A stretch of 64,000 nt of DNA. It comes from Herbiconiux sp. (GTDB lineage Bacteria > Actinomycetota > Actinomycetes > Actinomycetales > Microbacteriaceae). Under the pieces are notes generated by a model. That model ran no database searches. It worked only from the letters and a program-made list of their open reading frames with translations, and was not told the origin of the DNA. Every line of letters begins with the position of its first letter. The stretch's first letter is position 1. This document shows positions 50,520-59,501 of this stretch, in pieces. The stretch spans positions 1 to 64,000 of the forward strand of contig NZ_JAHFUY010000023.1 of the NCBI RefSeq assembly GCF_023264895.1. The letters are read 5' to 3'. The translations under genes and the position numbers were made by a program.

Positions 50520-50551
50520 CTTGACCGTGTTCCGGGAACAGGGTCTTGAAT
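50520..50551 (+). promoter_or_regulatory. MerR-type promoter/operator of the merR gene
   Basis: TTGACC (50521-50526), a 19-bp spacer and TTGAAT (50546-50551). A 19-bp spacer is the hallmark of promoters that need MerR-protein distortion. Predicted start near 50558, 20 bp before the ATG. Confidence 0.7.
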
Positions 50552-50577
50552 GGGTGCTGACCGACAAGGAGCGCACG

Positions 50578-51339
50578 ATGCCCTGGAGCACACGAGAGGT
50601 GGCGGAGCTCGCCGGCACGACCGTCAACACCGTGCGGCACTACCACCGCGCGGGCCTGCTCGAGGAGCCCGAGCGGCTCTCGAACGGCTACAAGCAGTAC
50701 AGCGCGCGGCACCTCGTGCGGCTGCTGCAGATCCGGCGGCTGCGTGACATCGGCGTTCCGCTCGTGCAGATCGAGGCCGTCGGCTCCTCGGGAGGGGCGA
50801 CCCCCGCGGAGGCGCTGCTCGCAATCGACGCCGACCTCGCCGCGAGCATCGAGCGACTGCAGCGGGCGCGGGCCGAGATCCGGGCCATCCTCGACGGATC
50901 GACAGCGACCGACGTTCCCGCAGGCTTCGAAGACGTCGCCTCCCGGCTCACCCCCTCCGAGCGCTCCCTCATGCTCGTCTACTCCCAGCTCTACGACGAG
51001 TCGGCGATGACCGACCTCAAGCACATGGTCGACGCCGAGCCCGAAGACACCGACGCGGAGTTCGAGGCGCTCACCGCCGACGCCGACGACGCCACCCGGC
51101 AGCGAATCGCGGAGGTCTTCGCGCCGCAGCTCGCGCAGCACCTCGCCGACTACCCCTGGCTGCTCGAGCCCACCGAGCACCTCTCCAAGAGCGCCCCGGT
51201 CACCCAGCAGGCCTTCGTCGAGACCTACCTCGAGCTCTACAACGAGGCCCAACTCGACGTCCTGGCCCGAGCCGCGGCCCTGGCCGTAGCCCTCCCGCCC
51301 GCCCCGACACCCCCTCCCTCCCCGGAGCCCCCCGCCTAA
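50578..51339 (+). CDS. MerR-family transcriptional regulator
   Basis: 253 residues from ATG 50578 (AAGGAG seven bases before). N-terminal winged helix and coiled coil: STREVAELAGTTVNTVRHYHRAGLLEEPERLSNGYKQYSARHLVRLLQIRRLRDIGVPL (about 4-62), then a helical dimerisation segment to ~110. A C-terminal helical domain of ~130 residues (LTPSERSLMLVYSQLYDESAM onward) differs from metal-binding MerRs and lacks Cys, so it likely senses an organic compound. Ends Pro-rich. Autoregulation and control of the divergent efflux gene follow from the twin operators. Confidence 0.9.
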   Translation: MPWSTREVAELAGTTVNTVRHYHRAGLLEEPERLSNGYKQYSARHLVRLLQIRRLRDIGVPLVQIEAVGSSGGATPAEALLAIDADLAASIERLQRARAEIRAILDGSTATDVPAGFEDVASRLTPSERSLMLVYSQLYDESAMTDLKHMVDAEPEDTDAEFEALTADADDATRQRIAEVFAPQLAQHLADYPWLLEPTEHLSKSAPVTQQAFVETYLELYNEAQLDVLARAAALAVALPPAPTPPPSPEPPA

Positions 51340-51453
51340 CAAGCGCGGACAACGCCACCCCTCCCCGCCACCAACCCGCATCCGCCGGTGCTCCCCGTCA
51401 CGTTTGGCGAACTCAGCCCCCCACCCACCGCGCCAGCCCCCAAACAGAAGCAG

Positions 51454-51557
51454 GCCGTGGGGTGGGTGTTCGGGTGGAGTCATAGGCATCGGGCCTGGCG
51501 GGAGACCGCGAAGCGGGCGAGGGGACTATGACTCCACCCGAACATCCACCCCACGGC
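51454..51557. repeat. Inverted repeat with 32-bp arms
   Basis: Arms 51454-51485 and 51526-51557 match at 31 of 32 positions around a 40-base loop that itself can pair weakly (GACCGC/GCGGGC). It lies in the 508-bp gap between merR and the AraF-like gene; apart from this element I see no gene there. Could be a terminator for merR, a MITE-like element or a structured RNA. Confidence 0.85.
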
Positions 51558-51847
51558 CCCACGAGCAACCCCGCTGTCGAAACATCCATAAACCCCCAGC
51601 CGCCACAGCCCAAACCACCAGATCACACCGAACACCACAAGAAGCGAATCAGAGAATCATCCAGGTCATTCCATAAGATCGTCCTCCGCGCCACCCCGCA
51701 GAGCGCCGTACCGTGATGATGCAGCCAGGATGGACGCGCACGGCCTCCGATGAGGGACCGCCGGAACGCAAGACGCCCCGCTGACAGCACCAGGAACGAC
51801 CCCACCGGCTCCGTTGCCGACCGATCGAAGAAGATGAGGACACGCGG

Positions 51848-52894
51848 ATGATCACATTCACAGCCCGAAAGACCTGGAAGCGGGTGGCCGCGGCGAGCGT
51901 CGCCGCCGTCGCTCTCGTGGCGCTCAGCGCCTGCACGTCGGGGATGGAGACGGGCACGTCGTCGTCCGACTCCGCGGCGAGCGGCCCCACCGACGGACCG
52001 CTGACGATCGCGTTCCTGCAGAAGCAGGGCGACCAGCAGTACTTCATCGACGAGGCGAACGGCGCCAAGGAGGCGGCGGAGGCCGCGGGCGACGTCACGA
52101 TCAACGTGGTCGACCTCGGCACCGACTCGAACAAGGCGATCTCCGAGGTCGAGGCCGCCATCGCCCAGCAGGTGGACGGCATCATCATCGTGGTGCCCGA
52201 CCAGCAGATCGGCCCGCAGGTGATCCAGCTCGCCGAGGAGGCGGGCATCCCGATCATGGCCGCCGACGACACGATCGAGAACAGCGCCGGCGAGCCCGCG
52301 CCGTTCTCCGGATTCGACGGCACGTCGATGGGCGAGAAGGTGGGCGCCGAGGCGGCGCGCCTCTACACCGAGGCGGGCTGGACCGCGGCGGACACCCGCA
52401 TCCTGTCGGCCTACAAGGAGGACCTCTCGGTCTGCACGCAGCGGGTCGAGGGTGCGCAGAGCGCCTTCGACGAGGCCGTGAGCGACGGCCCCGAGACGAT
52501 CGACATCGGCACCGACAACTCGGCGACGGATGCGCAGGACAAGGCGGGCGCCGTCATCACGGCGAACGCGGGTGTCAAGCATTGGGTGGTCTGGGGCTGC
52601 AACGACGAGAGCGAGACCGGTGTCGTCACCGCCCTGCAGAACTCGGGTGTCCCCGCCGCCGACATCATCGGTGTCGGCCTCGGCGCGTACCTGACCTGCA
52701 AGGACTGGAAGGCCGGTCAGGAGACGGGCAACAAGGCCGCGCTGTTCATCTCGGGCATCGAGGTGGGCAAGGCCGCCGCGACCTCGATGATCGACCTGCT
52801 GCGGAACGGCACCGAGCTGCCGCCCCAGTCGATCGCGAACACCGAGATCGTCGACGCGAGCAACTGGGAAGCCGAAGGCGTCGTCTGCACCTAG
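51848..52894 (+). CDS. AraF-like sugar-binding lipoprotein
   Basis: 348 residues. Lipobox VALSAC (Cys29), then a periplasmic-binding type 1 fold. It follows the E. coli L-arabinose-binding protein closely in key stretches: LTIAFLQKQGDQQYFIDEANGAKEAA, PIMAADDTIENSAGEPAPFSGFDGTSMGEKVGAEAARLY, and GVKHWVVWGCNDESETGVVTALQNSGVPAADIIGVGLGAY. AraF binds L-arabinose and also D-galactose, so both are plausible ligands. It is followed by AraG- and AraH-like genes after a strong hairpin. Confidence 0.85.
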   Translation: MITFTARKTWKRVAAASVAAVALVALSACTSGMETGTSSSDSAASGPTDGPLTIAFLQKQGDQQYFIDEANGAKEAAEAAGDVTINVVDLGTDSNKAISEVEAAIAQQVDGIIIVVPDQQIGPQVIQLAEEAGIPIMAADDTIENSAGEPAPFSGFDGTSMGEKVGAEAARLYTEAGWTAADTRILSAYKEDLSVCTQRVEGAQSAFDEAVSDGPETIDIGTDNSATDAQDKAGAVITANAGVKHWVVWGCNDESETGVVTALQNSGVPAADIIGVGLGAYLTCKDWKAGQETGNKAALFISGIEVGKAAATSMIDLLRNGTELPPQSIANTEIVDASNWEAEGVVCT

Positions 52895-52901
52895 CGAGAC
52901 C

Positions 52902-52936
52902 GCGGCGGGGCGGCCCTTCACCGGCCGCCCCGCCGC
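52902..52936 (+). terminator. Strong GC hairpin after the AraF-like gene
   Basis: GCGGCGGGGCGGCC (52902-52915) pairs perfectly with GGCCGCCCCGCCGC (52923-52936), 14 pairs, seven-base loop, no U tract. Like the stem at 9768 it follows a binding-protein gene and probably limits or stabilises transcripts to favour the binding protein. Confidence 0.65.
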
Positions 52937-52992
52937 ACCGTCGCCCGTCGCCCATCCGGGGGCGCACTCATCGATCGACACGAGGACTGACC

Positions 52993-54492
52993 ATGTCGCA
53001 GGACGTCGTCGCGCTGCGCGCGACGGGAATCACGAAGAACTTCGGGCCGGTGCGGGCACTCCGCGGCGTCGAGCTCGAGCTGAGGGCCGGCGAGGTCACG
53101 GCGCTGATGGGGGAGAACGGAGCGGGCAAGTCGACGCTGCTGAAGATCCTCAACGGCGACTACCGGCCCGACGGCGGTGAGCTGATCATCGACGGCAAGC
53201 CGGTGACCTTCGGCGATCCGGCCGATGCCCGCGCCGCCGGGCTCCGCGTGATCGCGCAGGAGCCCGAGATCATCGGCGCCGTCTCGGTGGCCGAGAACAT
53301 CTTCGTGGGCGACCTCGGCCGGGTCGGCTACAACCGCCGGGCCCTCCTCCGCCGCACGCGGGAGGAGCTGAAGCGCTGGGGGCTCCACCGGGTCATCCGC
53401 GCCGACGCGCTCGGCTCAGAGCTCTCGCCGGCGCAGCGCCAGATCGTCGAGATCATGCGTGCGGTGGTCAGCCGCCCCCGCATCATCTGCTTCGACGAGC
53501 CGACGTCGTCGCTCGGCGACGAGGAGGTGAGCCTGCTGTTCGCGCTGATCCGCCAGCTGCAGGCGGAGGGCACGGCCATCGCGTACGTGTCGCACCGCAT
53601 GGCAGAGATCTTCCAGCTCGCCGACCGCATCACGGTGCTCCGTGACGGCGGCTACGTGGGCACCGAGCTCGTGGGCGAGACCGACCACGACCGGCTCGTG
53701 CGCATGATGGTGGGCCGCGACCTCAGCCAGTTCTTCCACCGCGAGCCCGCGCCGCTCGGCGAGACCGTGCTCGAGCTGCGCGCCGTGGGCAACCAGTTCG
53801 TCGACTCGATCGACCTCACCGTGCGAGCGGGGGAGGTCGTGGGGGTCGCAGGGCTCGTCGGTGCCGGCCGCAGCGAGCTCATGAAGACCATCGCGGGCGA
53901 CTACCCGGTCACCACCGGTGAGATCGTGATCTCGGGGAAGGTGCGGCGCATCCGGCAGCCCTCCGACAGCATCCGGGCCGGGATCGGCTTCGCCCCCGAG
54001 GAGCGGAAGGCCGAGGCACTGCTGCTGCAGCGGTCGGTGCGCGACAACGCGGCGCTGGTGGTGCTGCGGTCGGTCTCGCGCTGGATCTTCGTGCGCCCGC
54101 GGGCCGAGCGCGCCCTCGCTCAGGACTACATCACGAGGCTCCGCATCCGAACGCCCTCGACCGAGCAGCTGGTGGGCAACCTCTCCGGAGGCAACCAGCA
54201 GAAGGTCGTGCTGGCGCGGTGGCTCGCCACCAAGCCCCGGCTGCTGCTGCTCGACGAGCCCACCCGCGGCATCGACGTGGGGGCCAAGTCCGAGATCTAC
54301 GCCATCATCGACGAGCTCGCCCACCAGGGTGTCGCCGTCGTGGTGGTCTCCAGTGAACTGCCCGAAGTGCTCGGGATCTCCGACCGCATCTACGTGATGG
54401 CCGGCGGACGGATCTCGGGCGAAGTGACCCGCGCCGAGGCCACCGAGGAGCGGATCCTCGCCCTCGCCATGGACGACGAGGTCGTCGCATGA
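52993..54492 (+). CDS. AraG-like sugar ABC transporter ATPase (double NBD)
   Basis: 499 residues from ATG 52993. Two fused nucleotide-binding domains, as in carbohydrate uptake family 2. The first has Walker A GENGAGKST (~40-48), signature LSPAQRQIVEI and Walker B IICFDEPTSSL. The second has a degenerate Walker A (GLVGAGRSE), signature LSGGNQQKVVLARW and LLLLDEPTRGIDVG. It energises the permease encoded next, whose gene is frameshifted. Confidence 0.93.
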   Translation: MSQDVVALRATGITKNFGPVRALRGVELELRAGEVTALMGENGAGKSTLLKILNGDYRPDGGELIIDGKPVTFGDPADARAAGLRVIAQEPEIIGAVSVAENIFVGDLGRVGYNRRALLRRTREELKRWGLHRVIRADALGSELSPAQRQIVEIMRAVVSRPRIICFDEPTSSLGDEEVSLLFALIRQLQAEGTAIAYVSHRMAEIFQLADRITVLRDGGYVGTELVGETDHDRLVRMMVGRDLSQFFHREPAPLGETVLELRAVGNQFVDSIDLTVRAGEVVGVAGLVGAGRSELMKTIAGDYPVTTGEIVISGKVRRIRQPSDSIRAGIGFAPEERKAEALLLQRSVRDNAALVVLRSVSRWIFVRPRAERALAQDYITRLRIRTPSTEQLVGNLSGGNQQKVVLARWLATKPRLLLLDEPTRGIDVGAKSEIYAIIDELAHQGVAVVVVSSELPEVLGISDRIYVMAGGRISGEVTRAEATEERILALAMDDEVVA

Positions 54493-55555
54493 ACGCCATG
54501 ACCCGAAAGGACACCCCCGTGAGCACCACCGCCACCTCCCCGAAGACCGATCCGCGGGGAGCGCCGGAGGACGACCGCATCCCGCCCCTCAAGCGCTTCG
54601 TCACCGCCATCGGCGTGCAGAACATCTCGCTCATCATCGCGATCGCGATCGTGGTCGCCATCATCGGCATCCAGAACCCGCTGTTCTTCACGGTGCCGAA
54701 CCTCAAGGTCATCGGCACCGCGATCGCCATCGTGGGGCTGCTCGCCGTGGTGCAGACGATCGTCATCATCCTCGGCGCCCTCGACATCTCGGTGGGATCC
54801 ATCGCGGGGCTCACCTCGGTGACCTCCGCGATGATCTTCACCTCCACGAGTTCGGCCGCCCTCGGCGTGCTCGGGGCCGTCGCCATCGGTGTCGCCTGCG
54901 GCCTCGTGAACGGCTGCATCATCGTGTTCGGACGCGTGAACCCCGTGATCGCGACCCTCGCGACGCTCGCGGCCTTCAAGGGCATCGCGCAGCTGATCTC
55001 CGACGGCCGGGCGCAGGGCTACACCGGCGCCGACCCGTTCTTCGTGTTCCTCGCCCGCGGCACCCTGCTCGGCATCCCGACCCTGATCTGGGTGCTCGTG
55101 CTCGTGGCCGTGCTCGCCCATGTCGTGCTCCGCTACACGACCATCGGCCGCAACATCTACGCGGTGGGCGGCAACAACATCGCCTCGCGGCTCGGCGGCA
55201 TCAACATCAACCGCTACATCATCGGCGTCTACATGGTCACGGGTGCGGTCGCGGCCATCGCGGGCATCCTCATCACGGCCCGCACGGGCTCCGGCCAGCC
55301 GATCTCCGGATCGGAGGGGCTCGAGCTGCAGGCCATCACGGCCGCAGCCCTCGGTGGCGCCGCGCTGAAGGGCGGCAAGGGTCCATCGCCGGCACCATCC
55401 TCGCCGTCATCCTGCTCGGGGTGCTCACGAACGGCATGACCCTGCTCGGGGTGAACACGTTCTGGCAGAACATCGCCCAGGGCACGCTCCTCGTGGTCGC
55501 CGTCGTCATCCAGCAGCTGCGCTCCGGTGAGCGCCGCATCGGCATCCCCGGCTGA
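54489..55555 (+). pseudogene. AraH/RbsC-type sugar permease, frameshifted
   Basis: The frame from ATG 54489 (ATGA overlap with the ATPase) runs through normal RbsC/AraH-type sequence: QNISLIIAIAIVVAIIGIQNPLFF, LGALDISVGSIAGLTSV, YAVGGNNIASRLGGININRY and the conserved ELQAITAAALGGAALKGGKG. It then meets AAGGGTCC near 55377-55384; one more G restores SIAGTILAVILLGVLTNGMTLLGVNTFWQNIAQGTLLVVAVVI to a stop at 55553-55555. As written, the protein stops at 55439 with about ten wrong residues and lacks the last two helices. A true deletion or a base-call error in a G run are both possible. Confidence 0.85.
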
Positions 55556-55580
55556 TCCGGCCGGGCGAGGAGAGAACACC

Positions 55581-58556
55581 ATGACCATCGACATCGCCGC
55601 CGACAGGATCGTGCTGCCGGAGGCCCCCGCCGACCTGCGGGCCGAGCTCGAGGCCGGCCACGCGATCGCCTGGAGCGAGCCGCTCTCGATCCGCACCTAC
55701 GAACCGGATGCGCCGAGCGCCTACCCGATGTACCTCGACAAGCGCGTCTACCAGGGCTCGAGCGGCAAGGTCTACCCGATCCCGTTCACCGAGCAGGTCT
55801 CCGACGAGGGGCGGCCGCGCGACTGGCAGGCCGTGCACCTCGAGAACGAGTACCTGAGGCTCGTGGTGCTGCCGGAACTCGGCGGGCGCATCCACATCGG
55901 CTACGACAAGACCACCGACTACGACTTCTTCTACCGCAACAACGTGATCAAGCCGGCGCTCGTGGGCCTCGCGGGGCCCTGGATCAGCGGAGGCGTCGAG
56001 TTCAACTGGCCGCAGCACCACCGGCCGGCCACATTCCTGCCCGTCGAGACCTCGATCGAGCACGGCGACGACGGGTCGGTCACGGTCTGGTGCGCCGACC
56101 ACGATCCGTTCGCGAGGATGGCGGGCCAGCACGGTGTGCGGGTGCGGCCGGGCAGCAGCGTGGTGGAGCTCGTCGTGCGGCTGCACAACCGCACGAGCGA
56201 GCGGCAGACCTTCCTCTGGTGGGCGAACGTGGCGGCTCTCGTGCACGACGACTACCAGTCGTTCTTCCCGGAGGACGTGCGCTACGTGGCCGACCACGCC
56301 CGGCGCGCCATCACGGCCTTCCCGGAGGCCGACCGCCCCTACTACGGGGTCGACTACGCCGAGCGTGCCGCCGCCGATCCTGCAGCCGAGCCCGGTGCCG
56401 ACCGGATCGACTTCTACCGCAACATCCCGGTGCCGACCTCCTACATGATCGTCGACTCGCAGCAGGACTTCTTCGGCGGCTACGACCACGCCGCCGGTGC
56501 GGGCTTCGTGCACTGGGCCGAGCGACGGCTCTCGCCCGGCAAGAAGCAGTGGACCTGGGGCAACGCGCCCTTCGGCCACGCCTGGGATGCGCAGCTCACC
56601 GACGGCGACGGGCCGTACGTCGAGCTCATGGCCGGCGTCTACACCGACAACCAGCCCGACTTCAGCTGGCTGCTGCCGGGCGAGACGAAGGTGTTCAGCC
56701 AGTACTGGTACCCGATCCCCGGGATCGGTGCCGCGCATCAGGCGACTCCGGATGCGGCGGTGCACGTCGAGCGGGCGGGCGCGGCGGGTTCGGCGGGTGC
56801 TGTGGGCGCTGTCTCGAGCGCGTCCTTCGCGGTCACCTCGCCGCGCCCCAACGCGGTGCTGCGGGTGCTCGTCGACGGCACGGTCGTTGCCGAGCGCCGG
56901 GCCGACCTGGTGCCCGGCGTGCCTGCCACGATCGAGATCCCGGAGGGCGCCCTGCCGACCGCCGTCGAGCTGCTCGACGAATCCGGATCGCTGCTCGTGC
57001 GCTGGGAGCCGGACGGCACGGGCGACGAGGAGCCATGGGTGGCCGACGAGCCGAAGCGGCCGGAGGAGATCGAGACCGTCGAGGAGCTGTACCTCACGGG
57101 CCTCCACCTCAGCCAGTTCCGGCACCCCACCCGCTCGCCGCTCGACTACTGGCGGGCGGCTCTCGAGCGCGACCCCGGAGACGTGCGCACCAACCTCGCG
57201 CTCGCCGACCACCACTACCGCGCGGGCTCCTACGAGCGGGCGCTCGCGGGCGTCGAGACGGCCCTCCGGCGGCTCACCCGCCGGAACGCCAACCCGCTCG
57301 ACGCCGAGGCCTACTACCTGGCGGGTCTCGCGCTCCGCCGCCTGGGCCGCGACCTCGAGGCCGAGCCACTGCTCGGCAAAGCCGGCTGGGACGGCACCTG
57401 GGCGTCGGCGGCGGGCTTCGAGCTCGCCGCGTCGCTCGCCCGACGCGGTCGCAACCGCTCGGCGCTGCGCGTGCTCGAGAGCCTCGAGGGCGTGGCGCTG
57501 CACGACAGCCGCCGCGTGGTGCTGCAGGCCATCGTGCTGCGGCGGCTGGGCCGCGAGAGCGAGGCGGAGGCGGCGCTGCGCACGGAGCTCGCGCTCGAGC
57601 CGCTCAACCCGACCGTGCGGGTGCTGCTCGGTGTGGGGGCGCCTGCCGAGGCGGGTCTCCTCCTCGACGTGGCGCTCGACCTGCGGGCGGCCGGTGCCGA
57701 CGAGGCGGCTCTCGCGGTGCTGGCCGGAGTGCGCGATGCTCCCGTCACGGCGGCGGGCAACGTGGTGCCGATCGCGCACTACCTGGCCGCCGGCCTTCTC
57801 GACTCGCTCGGCCGACCGGAGGACGCGTCTCGGGAGCGCAGGCGGGCCGGCGAGGCCGACCTCACCTGGGCGTTCCCGTTCGGGCTCGACGCGCACGACG
57901 CCCTCGTCGCGTCGCTCCAGGTGCAGCCCGACGACGCGACCGCCCGGTTCCTGCTCGGCATGCTGCTCTACGCCCACGGCCGGCGGCGCGCTGCGCTCGC
58001 CGAGTGGGACCGCGCGATCGAGCTGGGGCTCACGCATCCGGTGCTGCTGCGGAACGCTGGACTCGCGGCCTACAACGTGGCGCACGACGACGCCCTCGCG
58101 TGGGCGCGGTACGAGCAGGCGGTGGCTGCGGCTCCGGATGACGCCCGGCTGCGCTACGAGCAGGATCAGCTCGCGGCCCGGCTCGGCCACTCGGCCGGGG
58201 AGCGGCTCGAGCGCATGCGGCCGGTCGAGGAGCTCGTGCTCTCGCGGGACGACTTCACGGTCGAGTACGTGGGCCTGCTCGTGGCCGACGGGGCGGCGGC
58301 GCGGGCGCAGGAGATCCTGCTGTCGCGGTCGTTCCACCCCTGGGAGGGCGGCGAGGGCCGGGTCATCCAGGCCTGGGACGACGTGCACGCCGCGCTCGGG
58401 CTGCCGCTCACGGATCCGCCTGCGAGTCTCGGCGAAGCGCGCCCGGACTACCTGGCCCCGCAGGCGGTGCGCGACGACGGGGTGACGGACTACTTCGCCA
58501 CGAGCCTGCCCGAGCTGCTGCTGTTCTTCCGGGAGGAGCCGGAGCCCTCCGCGTGA
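55581..58556 (+). CDS. DUF5107 domain protein with TPR-like repeats
   Basis: 991 residues from ATG 55581 (GAGGAGAGA upstream). The N-terminal half (~1-400) is DUF5107: NEYLRLVVLPELGGRIHIGYDK resembles the galactose-mutarotase-like fold, and PALVGLAGPWISGGVEFNWPQHHRP and WTWGNAPFGHAWDAQLTDGDGPYVELMAG are family blocks. The C-terminal half (~540-960) is TPR-like helices (DPGDVRTNLALADHHYRAGSYERALAGVETAL and others). No signal peptide, so cytoplasmic. The enzymatic role is unknown; placement with sugar import and mutarotase suggests binding or conversion of sugars. Confidence 0.85.
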   Translation: MTIDIAADRIVLPEAPADLRAELEAGHAIAWSEPLSIRTYEPDAPSAYPMYLDKRVYQGSSGKVYPIPFTEQVSDEGRPRDWQAVHLENEYLRLVVLPELGGRIHIGYDKTTDYDFFYRNNVIKPALVGLAGPWISGGVEFNWPQHHRPATFLPVETSIEHGDDGSVTVWCADHDPFARMAGQHGVRVRPGSSVVELVVRLHNRTSERQTFLWWANVAALVHDDYQSFFPEDVRYVADHARRAITAFPEADRPYYGVDYAERAAADPAAEPGADRIDFYRNIPVPTSYMIVDSQQDFFGGYDHAAGAGFVHWAERRLSPGKKQWTWGNAPFGHAWDAQLTDGDGPYVELMAGVYTDNQPDFSWLLPGETKVFSQYWYPIPGIGAAHQATPDAAVHVERAGAAGSAGAVGAVSSASFAVTSPRPNAVLRVLVDGTVVAERRADLVPGVPATIEIPEGALPTAVELLDESGSLLVRWEPDGTGDEEPWVADEPKRPEEIETVEELYLTGLHLSQFRHPTRSPLDYWRAALERDPGDVRTNLALADHHYRAGSYERALAGVETALRRLTRRNANPLDAEAYYLAGLALRRLGRDLEAEPLLGKAGWDGTWASAAGFELAASLARRGRNRSALRVLESLEGVALHDSRRVVLQAIVLRRLGRESEAEAALRTELALEPLNPTVRVLLGVGAPAEAGLLLDVALDLRAAGADEAALAVLAGVRDAPVTAAGNVVPIAHYLAAGLLDSLGRPEDASRERRRAGEADLTWAFPFGLDAHDALVASLQVQPDDATARFLLGMLLYAHGRRRAALAEWDRAIELGLTHPVLLRNAGLAAYNVAHDDALAWARYEQAVAAAPDDARLRYEQDQLAARLGHSAGERLERMRPVEELVLSRDDFTVEYVGLLVADGAAARAQEILLSRSFHPWEGGEGRVIQAWDDVHAALGLPLTDPPASLGEARPDYLAPQAVRDDGVTDYFATSLPELLLFFREEPEPSA

Positions 58557-59500
58557 TCGAGCGGGGTGCCGGCGGGGTCGATCACGCGATCTCGGCGGGG
58601 GAGTACGAGGCCCGGGTGGCCTCGGTAGGGGCGTCGCTGCGCTCGCTGCGGTATCGGGGGCGCGACCTCGTGGCGCCGTTCCCGGCCGGGGAGATGCGGC
58701 CGGCCATGCGAGGGGCCGTGCTCGCGCCGTGGCCCAACCGCCTGGCCGACGGCCGCTACCGCTTCGGCGGCGAGGAGCACCAGCTGCCGCTCTCGGAGCC
58801 CGAGTTCCGCAACGCGGCGCACGGGCTCGTCGCGTGGCAGGACTTCGAGGGCACGGCGTCCGTGGCCGAGCGGCTGGTGTTGACCACGCACACCGTGCCG
58901 CAGCCCGGGTACCCGTGGCGCATCCGCCTCGACGTGGAGTTCACGCTGTCGCCCGAGGCCGGCCTCCGCCAGCGCATCGTGGCCACGAACGAGAGCGATG
59001 CGCCCGCGCCGGTGGGGCTCGGAGCGCACCCCTACCTCGCGGCGGGGCCGCTCGAGCCGTCGGCGGTCGATGGCTGGACCCTGCAGCTGCCGGCGGCGGA
59101 AGTGATGCTGGTCTCGTCCGACCGGCTGCTGCCGGTGGGTGTGGAGCCTGTCGGCACGCACGAGGGGGGTGTGCTCGACTTCCGTTCGGAGCGCCGGATC
59201 GGGGCGACTGAGTTGAACCACGCCTTCACCGCCCTGGAGCGGAACGGCGCGGGCGAGGTGGTGGTGCGCCTCGTCGACGACGACGGGAGCGGGAGCGGGG
59301 TGCAGCTGACGACCGACGCCGGCACGCCCTGGCTGCAGGTGTACTCCGCCGACGGCCTCCCGCCGGAGTCGCGCCGTCACGCGCTCGCGATCGAGCCGAT
59401 GACCTGCCCGCCGGATGCCTTCAACTCGGGGTGCGACCTGCGCATCCTGGTGCCCGGAGAGAGCACCGCGCTCGAGTGGTCGGTGAAGGCGCTCGATTAG
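58553..59500 (+). CDS. Aldose 1-epimerase family protein (mutarotase)
   Basis: 315 residues from GTG 58553, overlapping the DUF5107 stop (GTGA). Mutarotase features: GAVLAPWPNRLADGRYRFGGEEHQLPLSE, NAAHGLVAW (catalytic-type His), VGLGAHPYLAAG (second His) and the base Glu in LAIEPMTCPPDAFNSG. It interconverts alpha and beta anomers of aldoses such as galactose or arabinose, a step needed before kinase action; galK lies 5 kb on. Confidence 0.9.
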   Translation: MIERGAGGVDHAISAGEYEARVASVGASLRSLRYRGRDLVAPFPAGEMRPAMRGAVLAPWPNRLADGRYRFGGEEHQLPLSEPEFRNAAHGLVAWQDFEGTASVAERLVLTTHTVPQPGYPWRIRLDVEFTLSPEAGLRQRIVATNESDAPAPVGLGAHPYLAAGPLEPSAVDGWTLQLPAAEVMLVSSDRLLPVGVEPVGTHEGGVLDFRSERRIGATELNHAFTALERNGAGEVVVRLVDDDGSGSGVQLTTDAGTPWLQVYSADGLPPESRRHALAIEPMTCPPDAFNSGCDLRILVPGESTALEWSVKALD

Positions 59501-59501
59501 G

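Noticed and set aside
55376-55385. Programmed frameshifting in the permease gene
   Set aside because: No slippery heptamer or downstream pseudoknot is evident, and sugar permeases are not known to use it; deletion or sequencing error explains it better.
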